A DNA stretch of 64,000 nt from Streptococcus sp. Marseille-Q0941 (GTDB lineage: Bacteria > Bacillota > Bacilli > Lactobacillales > Streptococcaceae), in contig NZ_CALSFO010000003.1 in NCBI RefSeq assembly GCF_943736975.1, positions 1 through 64,000 on the forward strand. The letters run 5' to 3'. Shown here one piece after another: positions 35,691 through 43,904 of the stretch. Within the stretch, counting starts at the first letter, position 1, and each line of letters opens with the position of its first letter. The notes below the pieces were generated by a model that was not told the origin of the DNA, ran no database searches, and worked only from the letters and a program-made list of their open reading frames with translations. A program made the translations under genes and the position numbers.

Positions 35691-35697
35691 CTTTTTA

Positions 35698-35774
35698 TTA
35701 GAGATTGAGAGAACTGCGTGCTTCGGGCGCATTGCCTTCGGCTTGCGCCCTTGCTCTTGTCTCACAATCTCTAA
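35698..35774. other. Large GC-rich stem-loop beside the candidate oriT
   Basis: Outer arms TTAGAGATTG (35698-35707) and CAATCTCTAA (35765-35774), inner arms GGGCGCA (35725-35731) and TGCGCCC (35744-35750) with GCC/GGC inside. Such nested hairpins are common at rolling-circle origins and oriT regions; a structured RNA is the alternative. No gene in 35566-36083. Confidence 0.6.
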
Positions 35775-35882
35775 ACTAGGCGAATGGTAGAAGTAAGTAA
35801 TGCCAATTTTTATGACTTTAACTGTGTAGAAGTCATAAGAACCTTAGCATAGCCATATTTCGCTTCATATAGACTTTTTATT

Positions 35883-35898
35883 ACCATTTTGGTATAAT
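35883..35898 (+). promoter_or_regulatory. Promoter with overlapping ACCATTTTGGT operator
   Basis: TATAAT at 35893-35898 directly follows ACCATTTTGGT (35883-35893), a copy of the palindrome found twice nearer the XRE gene. TAGACT, 17 bases upstream of the TATAAT, may be the -35 box. Confidence 0.5.
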
Positions 35899-36006
35899 CA
35901 TATTGGTTTTAAACGAAAGCCTCAGAATGCTTTGCAGAGCTTTCTGGGGTGTTTTTTCATATTCATAAGTGGACTAATATTGCCTACAAAGTATACTTTT
36001 TACTTC

Positions 36007-36053
36007 TATAACCAAAATGGTTATATAACCATAATACAACCATTTTGGTTATA
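36007..36053. promoter_or_regulatory. Twin palindromic operators for the XRE regulator
   Basis: TATAACC-AAAAT-GGTTATA (36007-36025) and AACC-ATTTT-GGTT plus ATA (36038-36053) are two copies of one palindrome. They lie 31 bases before the XRE start and between divergent operons, so self-repression and control of the relaxase operon are likely. Confidence 0.7.
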
Positions 36054-36083
36054 GGTCAATAGAAAAGCGAAAGGAATTTTAAA

Positions 36084-36380
36084 ATGTTGAAAGACAATCT
36101 AAAAAAAGCCCGACTAGATGCAGGACTTACTCAATTAGAAGTTGCTGAAAAGTTAGGTGTAGCTCAAGCTCAATATGCCAGATGGGAAAATGGAGGGAGA
36201 AACCCAAAAGATGAAACAGTAGAAAAACTAGCTGATATTTTTGGGACATCTTTTGAAATTTTAAAAGGACGTGATGATGGCCTCGAGGATATTGTTAGTT
36301 TGTTAAAACGATATAATCTTTCTGATAAACAAAAGGAAGAAATAAAATATTTGATTGAAGAATATATGAAAAAAGATTAG
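36084..36380 (+). CDS. XRE-family repressor of the oriT element
   Basis: A 98-residue protein. The N-terminal helix-turn-helix is DAGLTQLEVAEKLGVAQAQY then WENGGRNPKDETVEKLA; the C-terminal third is a helical tail (LKRYNLSDKQKEEIKYLIEE). It resembles ImmR-like small repressors of ICEs. It starts the rightward operon ahead of the nuclease-ATPase pair, 18 bases upstream of it, and the palindromes just before it are probable binding sites. It likely keeps the element and its cargo quiet until induction. Confidence 0.88.
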   Translation: MLKDNLKKARLDAGLTQLEVAEKLGVAQAQYARWENGGRNPKDETVEKLADIFGTSFEILKGRDDGLEDIVSLLKRYNLSDKQKEEIKYLIEEYMKKD

Positions 36381-36398
36381 CTATGTTAGGAGGAGAAT

Positions 36399-37364
36399 AT
36401 GGTTCAAGATAATGGTGGAGCGATAGCTCAAAAAGGTTTTAATTATCAAAATCATGTCATTTCACTAACAGCGATTAGGAATTATACTAAGAATAATTTT
36501 GAGATTTTTGTTGAATCTGACGATGACTTTGAAGTATTATATGATGATAATTATCATGCTTACATACAGGTGAAAGGTAAGAAGAGGATAGGTCTAAAGA
36601 GTTTATTACAAAAACATGAAGGTAAGTGTTCTATTCTTGAGAAACACTTAACCCCGGGAGATGGACATTCAAAATATAAAATTGTTGTTTTCCATTTTAC
36701 AGAAAGTGAATTATCAAAAATGCAAGAGAATACTTCTGAGGAGTTGTTTGAGCATTCATTGAAATTAAGCACAGAACAAACAGATTACATTCTTGAACAA
36801 CTAGATGAGAGCTTTAGCACAAAACTAACTAATTTTTCTTTAGTGAAGACAAGCTTTAAGAATGATTATTTAGAAGCAAGAACATATTTAAAAGGTGAAC
36901 TGATTAATCAAGGCATCTCAGTAGATGGAAGAGACGATTTAATTTTAGATGAGTTAGATAGACTTATTAAACAGAAATCAGAATATATAATAGAAAACAA
37001 AGATGATAAAAAATTAAAAAGAATCTCAGCAATTGAACTTCAACCTATATTGCAAAAAATTTCTTCAAAGGCTTTGTTTGAAAGTGAACTAGATAAATTT
37101 CCTTTTTCATCCTATACAAAAGCAAAAATAAAAAAAGAAGAGGTAAAAATTATACAACAATATATGTATAAAAAAAGACAAGTCATAGGATTGTTGGAGA
37201 GTGATATACATAGACTTGAGACTAAAGAATTGACTGAAATTGCTGAGGAAATAAAATTTTGTGACATTTTAAAATCCTTAGAATCTGATACGAAATATGC
37301 AATCATTATCTCTGCATATTGTGATATTGTAGAAGGAGTTGCCAATGAACCAATTAATCATTAA
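36399..37364 (+). CDS. Putative Cap4/DUF4297-like nuclease component (LmuA-like)
   Basis: A 321-residue protein. The N-terminus reads NGGAIAQKGFNYQNHVISL, then VESDDDFEVLY and YIQVKGKK. This GG...GF.YQ / E..DDF / QVK spacing is the pattern of the dsDNA-nuclease domain called DUF4297 (Cap4), a PD-(D/E)xK fold with candidate catalytic Asp near 50 and Lys near 64. The rest (about 90-321) is helical and charged. ATG 36399 follows AGGAGGAGAAT. The gene overlaps the ATPase gene by 20 bases, so the two proteins are made together. In Lamassu and ABC-3C systems such a nuclease is the effector. The family call is by motif only. Confidence 0.6.
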   Translation: MVQDNGGAIAQKGFNYQNHVISLTAIRNYTKNNFEIFVESDDDFEVLYDDNYHAYIQVKGKKRIGLKSLLQKHEGKCSILEKHLTPGDGHSKYKIVVFHFTESELSKMQENTSEELFEHSLKLSTEQTDYILEQLDESFSTKLTNFSLVKTSFKNDYLEARTYLKGELINQGISVDGRDDLILDELDRLIKQKSEYIIENKDDKKLKRISAIELQPILQKISSKALFESELDKFPFSSYTKAKIKKEEVKIIQQYMYKKRQVIGLLESDIHRLETKELTEIAEEIKFCDILKSLESDTKYAIIISAYCDIVEGVANEPINH

Positions 37365-39012
37365 CAAAATAAGTATAGTTGACTATGAAAATAAAAAGGC
37401 CAATAGTTTTGAATTTAATGAAGGTCCTAATTTGATAATTAGTGAACAAAATGGCCAGGGGAAATCTAGCTTAGTTAAATCTATCTATTATGGACTTGGT
37501 TGTCAGTTGACCTCCTTTCCTAAAGGTTGGAAACCACAAAAATACATTATTCAACTTTATGTGCTCATTAATGGAGAATCGTATATCATTAAAAGACACA
37601 ACAAAGTAATAAGTATAAAAAGTAGTGAAGCCTCGTTTATTTTTAAAAATTTTAGAGATTATTCAGAGTGGTTACAGATTAAATTAGGCATGTCTTTAAA
37701 ATTAACTTCTAAAGCACAATATGAACCAAAATATGTCTATGTCGATGCTCTTATGAGTCCGTTTTATGTAGACCAAGATAAAGGTTGGAATGGAACATTG
37801 TATAAAGAAACTTTTGATGGTCTAGGTCAGTATCCGGCAAGTGTCTTCCCTAAAGATTTAATTGATTATTATTTAGGAATATCAAATGAAGAGCTAAATA
37901 ATAAGAAAAGTCAAAAAGAGGATTTTAGCATCAAGAGCAGGTCGCTTTCGCAGAAAATTAGTCAAATTGAAGCGGTTTATAATTCTTATCAAGAACAAAA
38001 TGAAATAGTAGAATCTTTACCTAAAGATGTTAAAGAGTTAAAAATAGAGATTGACTACTATATTAAGAAAACAAATGAAATTTCTTTGGAAATTCAAAAA
38101 GTAACAAAGGGTATAGAAAAAACGAAGCTCGAATTAGATATACATAGACAAGATAAAAATGAATTAGAACTCCTATTGCAAGATACAAGTAATCGTTTTG
38201 AAGATATTAAATATGAATGCTCATATTGTCATTCACATTTAACCAGAGAGCAATCATTAACAAGACTCGAACTAGAGGATAATAGATTAGCTATCAATTC
38301 TCTTAAGGAATCATTAGTCCAGAGAATTTCTCAGTTAGAAGAATCACTAATAGACAAACAGAGTAAATTATATGAATTAAGCGACAAAGTGGCTGCATAT
38401 CAAAGAAAAATTGATGAAATAAAGGAAATAAAAGATATAGAAAACTATATTAGTCAATCTGTCTTAGTTGAATTAGGAAAACTAGCCCGTAAAGAATCAA
38501 TTGCCAAAGAAATACTAGATAAAGAAATTGACCAACTAAATAACGATATTAGAGATTTGCAGAGTGAGTTAAGACATCATATCAATAGTCTTGAAGGCGA
38601 TTATGAAGATTTGAAAAATAATTTATCTTCTTTACTTGAGTCCAATGGATTATCTGACAGAAGGTTTAGAGACTATAAAAAATTAAAAGGAAGTGGAACT
38701 AACTTAAATAAGGACTTGCTAGCAATATACCTAATTTATATGAATTTAATAGCAAATAACAGTGAATTTAAGATTCCATTTGCTATTGACTCTTTCGTAA
38801 AGAATGAAATTGATACAATATCACAAGAGAGAATGTTTAAAGCTATAGGTTCATATTTTTTGACATTAAAGACTCAGACTTTCTTTTCAGTAATCAGAGA
38901 AAATTTATATAAAATTGATGGAGATTATTGTAAGATTAGAGTTGAATCCCCTCTTTTAAAAGAAGATAGATATGAAGAAATATCAAGAGAAATCATTGAA
39001 TTTGGCGTTTAA
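37345..39012 (+). CDS. SMC/Rad50-like ATPase (LmuB / ABC-3C-like)
   Basis: A 555-residue ABC-type ATPase. Walker A is SEQNGQGKSSL (about 33-43). Long coiled coils (about 180-290 and 310-440) flank a hook with CSYCHSH (about 290), like the zinc hook of Rad50. A signature-like KGSGTNLNKDL (about 450) and Walker B-like FKIPFAIDSF (about 475) follow. ATG 37345 is chosen because GAAGGAG lies 8 bases upstream; an in-frame ATG at 37339 sits on that site. It is coupled to the nuclease-like gene. The pair resembles two-gene Lamassu systems, where the ATPase senses DNA ends or structures and releases the nuclease. Confidence 0.7.
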   Translation: MNQLIINKISIVDYENKKANSFEFNEGPNLIISEQNGQGKSSLVKSIYYGLGCQLTSFPKGWKPQKYIIQLYVLINGESYIIKRHNKVISIKSSEASFIFKNFRDYSEWLQIKLGMSLKLTSKAQYEPKYVYVDALMSPFYVDQDKGWNGTLYKETFDGLGQYPASVFPKDLIDYYLGISNEELNNKKSQKEDFSIKSRSLSQKISQIEAVYNSYQEQNEIVESLPKDVKELKIEIDYYIKKTNEISLEIQKVTKGIEKTKLELDIHRQDKNELELLLQDTSNRFEDIKYECSYCHSHLTREQSLTRLELEDNRLAINSLKESLVQRISQLEESLIDKQSKLYELSDKVAAYQRKIDEIKEIKDIENYISQSVLVELGKLARKESIAKEILDKEIDQLNNDIRDLQSELRHHINSLEGDYEDLKNNLSSLLESNGLSDRRFRDYKKLKGSGTNLNKDLLAIYLIYMNLIANNSEFKIPFAIDSFVKNEIDTISQERMFKAIGSYFLTLKTQTFFSVIRENLYKIDGDYCKIRVESPLLKEDRYEEISREIIEFGV

Positions 39013-39044
39013 GATGAAAGACTTTCTTAAATTTGTGGGACTTA

Positions 39045-39150
39045 TTGGTAGCTAAACAGTCAAATCGCACAATTTTGTTCAAAAATAACATAAAAAGAAT
39101 GTTGATTTATCAGCATTCTTTTTTATTTCAAATGTATTCTCGGAATTAAA
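39045..39150. repeat. Internal copy of the element's right end
   Basis: A 106-bp sequence aligned without gaps to 43905-44010, with about 14 mismatches by eye, nearly all in the first half. It contains TTGGTAGC, a hairpin AAGAATGTTGA / TCAGCATTCTT followed by T6, and ends CGGAATTAAA against CGGAATTAGA. It marks where the first element once ended. Confidence 0.8.
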
Positions 39151-39152
39151 GG

Positions 39153-39449
39153 ATGGGAACACCTGCTTTTTTCTCGTCTTTTGACCATGATGGGCATTTT
39201 GAAGAAAGTATCGTTGATGAGGGATTTGATGTAGATAAGATTGTTCAGACACAAATGATGATAGAGGCAGTAAGAGATGCACTATCAAAATTAAATGATG
39301 AAGAAAGAGAAATCATTGATAGGCTATATTTCAATGATGAAACCATTCGTTCAGTAGCTGAAACTAAAAAAATATCTTATCCAGCTCTCATAAAGAGAAG
39401 AAATAAGATATTAGACAAGCTAAGAGAATTGCTGAAAGACTTTAAATAG
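39153..39449 (+). CDS. Sigma region 4-like regulator, probably 5'-truncated
   Basis: A 98-residue protein with a helix-turn-helix at the C-terminal half (LNDEEREIIDRLYFNDETIR then ETKKISYPALIKRRNKIL), like Tn916 Orf7-type or phage sigma-like regulators. The frame opens just 3 bases after a TAA that belongs to the att-like repeat, and there is no proper ribosome site except AAAGGATG overlapping the start. Relatives usually have ~40-60 more residues at the front. I infer that the 5' end was replaced at the recombination junction. Confidence 0.6.
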   Translation: MGTPAFFSSFDHDGHFEESIVDEGFDVDKIVQTQMMIEAVRDALSKLNDEEREIIDRLYFNDETIRSVAETKKISYPALIKRRNKILDKLRELLKDFK

Positions 39450-39458
39450 TATTGAGAA

Positions 39459-39492
39459 TAAGCAGGCAGATTGGAATTTGCCTGCTTATTTT
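39459..39492 (+). terminator. Terminator after the sigma-like gene
   Basis: TAAGCAGGCA and TGCCTGCTTA form a 10-bp stem around GATTGGAATT, followed by TTTTTG. It separates the sigma-like gene from the transporter operon. Confidence 0.85.
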
Positions 39493-39569
39493 TGAAAAAA
39501 TATTTTTCCTTATAAAATCCTTAAACTTGTTTTTTATACTGTTATCAGAAGAAAAAGGAGGAACAAAAT

Positions 39570-40271
39570 ATGAGCAAATATATTTTGGAAACAAATGAGC
39601 TAACAAAAGTTTTTGGAAAACAAAAAGCTGTAAATAATGTGTCATTAAAAATTGAGGAAAATTCAGTATATGGATTACTAGGACCTAATGGTGCAGGTAA
39701 ATCTACGACATTAAAGATGATTACAGGTATGTTACACAAGACGTCAGGTGAAATTATGTTTGAAGGACATGAATGGAGTAGAAATGATTTATCAGATATT
39801 GGTGCTTTAATAGAGATGCCACCCTTATACGAAAATTTAAGTGCAAGAGAAAATCTAAAAGTTAGAACATTATTACTTGGATTGCCTGATGCAAGAATTG
39901 ATGAAGTTTTAGAAATTGTAGATTTAAAAAATACCGGAAAAAAGAAAAGCGGTCAATTTTCTTTGGGGATGAAACAAAGATTAGGTATTGCAATTGCTTT
40001 ATTAAATAATCCTAAACTATTGATACTAGATGAACCGACAAACGGATTAGACCCATTAGGAATTCAAGAATTACGAGATTTAATACGAAACTTTCCAAAA
40101 AAAGGAATAACAGTAATTCTGTCTAGTCATATTTTAGCAGAAGTGGAACAAACTGCTGAACATATAGGAATTATACATGAAGGAGAATTAAAATATCAAA
40201 ACACAATTAATCATAATGAAAATTTAGAAGAACTTTTTATGAATGTTGTAAAGAATGGAAAGAGGGTGTAG
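39570..40271 (+). CDS. Lantibiotic immunity ABC ATPase (LanF type)
   Basis: A 233-residue ATPase: Walker A GPNGAGKSTT, signature FSLGMKQRLG, Walker B LLILDEPTNGLDP, H-loop SSHILAE. The LGMKQ signature and the short length match the NisF/MutF/CprA group that expels lantibiotics from the membrane. ATG 39570 follows AAAAGGAGGAACAAAAT. It heads an operon with two permeases (LanE, LanG), and a response regulator and kinase follow, the standard arrangement of self-inducible lantibiotic resistance. Confidence 0.88.
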   Translation: MSKYILETNELTKVFGKQKAVNNVSLKIEENSVYGLLGPNGAGKSTTLKMITGMLHKTSGEIMFEGHEWSRNDLSDIGALIEMPPLYENLSARENLKVRTLLLGLPDARIDEVLEIVDLKNTGKKKSGQFSLGMKQRLGIAIALLNNPKLLILDEPTNGLDPLGIQELRDLIRNFPKKGITVILSSHILAEVEQTAEHIGIIHEGELKYQNTINHNENLEELFMNVVKNGKRV

Positions 40272-40275
40272 CTTA

Positions 40276-41016
40276 ATGAAAAATTATATTTTTGCAGAAA
40301 ATTTGAAACACAAACATAGCTTTTTGTTGAAGATATTACTCATTGCCCCGATTATAGCTTTACTAAATGCATTTGTATTAATGCCATCATATTTTAGCAT
40401 AAACGCATACAATTGGTGGTATGTGATTTTAATGCCGGCAACTTTCGCTTTAATACCTGCAATGATGCATAGAAAAGAAGAGAGAAAATTAAACTACCGA
40501 GCAATTTTTCCACTCAATATTGATTTAAAAAAGATATGGATTTCAAAAATATTAACAGCTTCAATTTATCTATGTATAACTGCTATTTTGCATATGCTAG
40601 GAGTATTTGTTTTTCAATTTTTCATTGGAGAACAATTAACAGGAAACTATGCATTCACGACATTATTATTCGCAAGTGTATTATTGGTTATAACTAACAT
40701 ATGGCAAGTTCCATTTTGTTTTTTCCTGGCTAAAAAGTTTGGGTTTATAGTAAGCATTGTAGTAAATGCTGTATTAGGAATTGTGTTAGGAATTTTGTTA
40801 GCTGACGGTTCTATGTGGATTTATTGCCCTTATTCTTGGGGGATTAGATTGATGGTACCCGTTATGCGTATTTTACCGAACGGTATCCCAACAGAAGTAT
40901 CAAATCCAATGATTTTAAACACATCCTTACTTGTTCCTTGTATTTTGTCCATATGTTTGTTTACATTATTGACTTTCATTACTGCAAAATGGTTTTCTAA
41001 GCAAGAGGTGAAGTAA
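40276..41016 (+). CDS. Lantibiotic immunity permease, MutE/EpiE type
   Basis: A ~246-residue permease with six hydrophobic segments (for example FLLKILLIAPIIALLNAFVL and FIVSIVVNAVLGIVLGILLA). Family members pair with a second permease and one ATPase to pump lantibiotics out. I chose ATG 40276 after AGAGGGTGTAGCTTA; an earlier frame start at 40255 falls in the end of the ATPase gene. Its stop overlaps the next gene start, so the subunits are co-translated. Confidence 0.82.
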   Translation: MKNYIFAENLKHKHSFLLKILLIAPIIALLNAFVLMPSYFSINAYNWWYVILMPATFALIPAMMHRKEERKLNYRAIFPLNIDLKKIWISKILTASIYLCITAILHMLGVFVFQFFIGEQLTGNYAFTTLLFASVLLVITNIWQVPFCFFLAKKFGFIVSIVVNAVLGIVLGILLADGSMWIYCPYSWGIRLMVPVMRILPNGIPTEVSNPMILNTSLLVPCILSICLFTLLTFITAKWFSKQEVK

Positions 41017-41756
41017 TGATGAATATATTAAAATCAGAGTTTTATAAATTGAAGCATACTTGGATTCCATGGGCTCACTTTATCTTACCTGTTTTATATG
41101 CTCTAATATTTTATTGGGCAGCAACATTTACAAGTCTAAAAAATTTTTCTGATATGGATATCATACTGAATTATTTTGTGCTTTTAGGTGCTATCTTACC
41201 AATAATATTTGGTGCTATCACATCTAAGGTTGTTGACATGGAAGCAAGTGCTGGACGATTTCAAGTGATTCTATCAACTACAAAATCCAGAAGTAAGGCT
41301 TATGGTGGAAAACTTATAATGCTCTTATTGAGTTTCCTATTTTCTATAAGTTTAGCAGTTTTTATATTTGCAATGCTATTTGGTAATCAAGGGACTATGG
41401 CTTGGTTAATTGAATTATTATTAGTTTTTATAGGATGTTTATCTACATATATGATTCATTTATGGGTATCACTTATGTTAGGTGGTGGTGCATCTATTGG
41501 ATTGGGATTTGTGGAAACATTGATAGCCTTACTTTCAATAACAAGTTTAGGTGAAAATATCTGGTATTTTTTACCTTGTACTTGGGCATCGAGATTATCT
41601 GCAACATATATTGTTGGAAGTGAATTGGCTGATAGCTCATATTTAATTAAAGAGTTTACCATGTGGGGCTATGTAGCAATACCTATTACAGTAGTCATTT
41701 TTACTGGCTCTTTATTATGGTTCAATAGGTGGGGTGGAAAGTCAATCAGTGAATAA
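41016..41756 (+). CDS. Lantibiotic immunity permease, MutG type
   Basis: A 246-residue membrane protein with about six helices (YFVLLGAILPIIFGAITS, MLLLSFLFSISLAVFIFAML and others). The start MMNILKSEFYKLKHTWIPW is the typical opening of MutG/EpiG permeases (short cytosolic stretch with FYKLKHT). It completes the LanFEG transporter. ATG 41016 follows GAGGTGAAGTA and overlaps the previous stop. No lantibiotic biosynthesis genes are nearby, so this is immunity without production. Confidence 0.82.
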   Translation: MMNILKSEFYKLKHTWIPWAHFILPVLYALIFYWAATFTSLKNFSDMDIILNYFVLLGAILPIIFGAITSKVVDMEASAGRFQVILSTTKSRSKAYGGKLIMLLLSFLFSISLAVFIFAMLFGNQGTMAWLIELLLVFIGCLSTYMIHLWVSLMLGGGASIGLGFVETLIALLSITSLGENIWYFLPCTWASRLSATYIVGSELADSSYLIKEFTMWGYVAIPITVVIFTGSLLWFNRWGGKSISE

Positions 41757-41788
41757 TAGCTCTAAATGTATTTGTAAATGGAATATGG

Positions 41789-41828
41789 TATAATAATAAA
41801 ATATTTATAAATATGGAGGTGGTTTGGT
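41789..41828 (+). promoter_or_regulatory. Promoter and ribosome site of the two-component genes
   Basis: TATAAT lies at about 41789-41794 with an AT-rich upstream stretch; ATGGAGGTGG precedes the ATG at 41829. It lets the regulator genes be transcribed apart from the transporter. Confidence 0.55.
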
Positions 41829-42488
41829 ATGGCAAGAATTCTTGCTATAGATGATGAATTAGATATGCTGACTCTAATCAAGAATATTTTAATAAAAGGA
41901 GAGCATATTGTTGATATTTACCAAACCACGGTAGATATTGATGAAAATAGTTTGGGGAAATATGACTTAATATTACTTGATGTAATGATGCCAGAGGTTG
42001 ATGGAATCAGCTATTGTAAAAATATACGTAGCAAAGTGGATTGTCCGATTATCTTTTTAACTGCAAAAGCAATGGAAACGGATATAGTAGATGGCTTATT
42101 AAGTGGAGGAGATGACTATATTACCAAACCATTTGGTGTTGGTGAATTGTTAGCAAGGGTAGAAGCTCATCTGAGAAGAGAACAAAGAGAAAAACATTCG
42201 AATTTAAACTTAGGGAATATAAGATTTGATTTATCCTCCAATCAAGTATTTGTGAAGGAGGAAGAAATTCATCTGACAAAGTCTGAATATCAAATTTCGA
42301 AGCTTTTAGCAAAGAGAAAGGGACAAGTTTTTTCAAGAGAACAAATATATGAAATGATTTTTGGATTTGATGGGATTGGTGATTCTTCTGCCATATCAGA
42401 ACATGTAAAAAATATTAGAGCAAAGTTCTTAAAATTTGGTGAAAATCCAATTTCTACAGTTTGGGGGATTGGTTATAAATGGAATTAA
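41829..42488 (+). CDS. OmpR-family response regulator for the LanFEG operon
   Basis: A 219-residue regulator. Receiver domain: DDELD acidic pocket, phospho-acceptor Asp in LILLDVMMPEVDG, Thr/Lys in LTAKAME and YITKPFG. Winged helix: LTKSEYQISKLLAKRKGQVF and the end TVWGIGYKW. It resembles CprR/SpaR/NisR-type regulators of lantibiotic resistance. The stop overlaps the kinase start by 10 bases. Predicted to activate the LanFEG promoter upstream of 39570. Confidence 0.88.
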   Translation: MARILAIDDELDMLTLIKNILIKGEHIVDIYQTTVDIDENSLGKYDLILLDVMMPEVDGISYCKNIRSKVDCPIIFLTAKAMETDIVDGLLSGGDDYITKPFGVGELLARVEAHLRREQREKHSNLNLGNIRFDLSSNQVFVKEEEIHLTKSEYQISKLLAKRKGQVFSREQIYEMIFGFDGIGDSSAISEHVKNIRAKFLKFGENPISTVWGIGYKWN

Positions 42489-43846
42489 TTAGAAAAGGAC
42501 AGTCGCTCAAAATAGTATTTCTTAAATACTTAATGACTGTTGGAGTTGGTTTAGGATGTGCCATCGTACTAGCTTTATTAACTTTTACAGCGTTTTATAG
42601 TGTTGGTTTGATTCTTCCGGCTAACCATACAGAAAATTTATTACAAGAAAATAAATATAAAATTTTAAATAAAATAGACTTTGATGAAGCATTGATACCT
42701 AAAGGAGCTAGCTATATGTTTTTATCGCCAGATGGTGAAGTGATAAAAACTAATATGGATGAAGCTATTCAACTGAAAGCTAAGAATTTTCACAATCATG
42801 AGGGATTTTCAACTCCATATTCTTCATTTATAGAATTTAAAAGGAATGATGGATATGTATTAATCCATTATTCACTAGAGCCACACTACAATAATGATTG
42901 GATGGGAAAATATTTCCCTAGTGTAGATTTACTATTAATATTTTTATTAATCATTTTCTTTTTAATGAGTGCATTTGTGGCTACTCTAATCTGGGCAAAA
43001 CGAATAACAAGGCAATTATCGCCAATGCTAGAGGCATCAGATAAAATCGCCAACCAAGAATTAGACTTTGAAATAGGAAGTTCAAATATCAAAGAATTTA
43101 ATGATGTCTTAAATAGCCTTGATATAATGAAAAAAGCCTTAAGTGATTCATTAAGAGAAAATTGGATTAAAGAAGAGAATAAGAGAAGTCAGATATCGGC
43201 ATTAATGCATGACTTAAAAACTCCGGTTTCTATTGTCCAAGGTAATGCTGAATTGTTAAAGGTAACTGAACTAACTGATGAACAAAAGGATTATGTAGCG
43301 TACATTTTAAAAAATTCAACACGTATATCAGATTATACAAAAGCTCTGATGGAGATGAATCAGTCAATTAAATTAAACTCGTTGAATTTACAAAAAGTAA
43401 AAGTGTCAGAAATAATCGAAAGAGTTAGTGAAATAGCGAGAGAGATTACACTAATACATGACCGTACTATATCTAAATCTATTAATTGTGAAGATTCAGA
43501 TGTAATGATAGATATACAATTATTTGAAAGAGTCATTCAAAATATATTTAGTAATGCTATTCAATATTCACCAGACAAATCCAACATTGAATTACTAATA
43601 ATGACTACAGATAAGATACTTTCAATATCTGTGATAGACGAAGGCCCAGGATTTTCTAATGAGGATTTAAAACGAGGAACGGAGCAATTTTACCGTGGAG
43701 ATAAGAGTAGACATTCAGCTACAAACTATGGTTTAGGTTTATATAATTCTTGGAAAATAATGTTATTGCATAATGGACGCATTATATTGGAAAACAATTC
43801 AGATAAACCTGGTGCAAGAGTAATGCTAGAATTCCCATTGCTATAA
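42479..43846 (+). CDS. Sensor histidine kinase for the LanFEG operon
   Basis: A 455-residue kinase with two membrane helices (about residues 18-42 and 155-180) around an extracellular sensor of ~110 residues, a HAMP linker, the H-box SALMHDLKTPVSIVQG (His near 243) and an ATPase domain with NIFSNAIQYSP, DEGPGFS and YGLGLYNSWKI. The layout matches CprK/SpaK-like kinases that respond to lantibiotics. Its gene is the last of the accreted segment, ending 59 bases before the direct repeat. Confidence 0.87.
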   Translation: MELIRKGQSLKIVFLKYLMTVGVGLGCAIVLALLTFTAFYSVGLILPANHTENLLQENKYKILNKIDFDEALIPKGASYMFLSPDGEVIKTNMDEAIQLKAKNFHNHEGFSTPYSSFIEFKRNDGYVLIHYSLEPHYNNDWMGKYFPSVDLLLIFLLIIFFLMSAFVATLIWAKRITRQLSPMLEASDKIANQELDFEIGSSNIKEFNDVLNSLDIMKKALSDSLRENWIKEENKRSQISALMHDLKTPVSIVQGNAELLKVTELTDEQKDYVAYILKNSTRISDYTKALMEMNQSIKLNSLNLQKVKVSEIIERVSEIAREITLIHDRTISKSINCEDSDVMIDIQLFERVIQNIFSNAIQYSPDKSNIELLIMTTDKILSISVIDEGPGFSNEDLKRGTEQFYRGDKSRHSATNYGLGLYNSWKIMLLHNGRIILENNSDKPGARVMLEFPLL

Positions 43847-43904
43847 TTACAACAATTACTTTTTATATAGAATTTTTAAAAATTACAAATCTATTGGTAG
43901 CTTT

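Noticed and set aside
36399-39012. Type II or IV restriction system
   Set aside because: No methylase is present and the ATPase is SMC-like with a CxxC hook, not McrB/GTPase or Hsd type.
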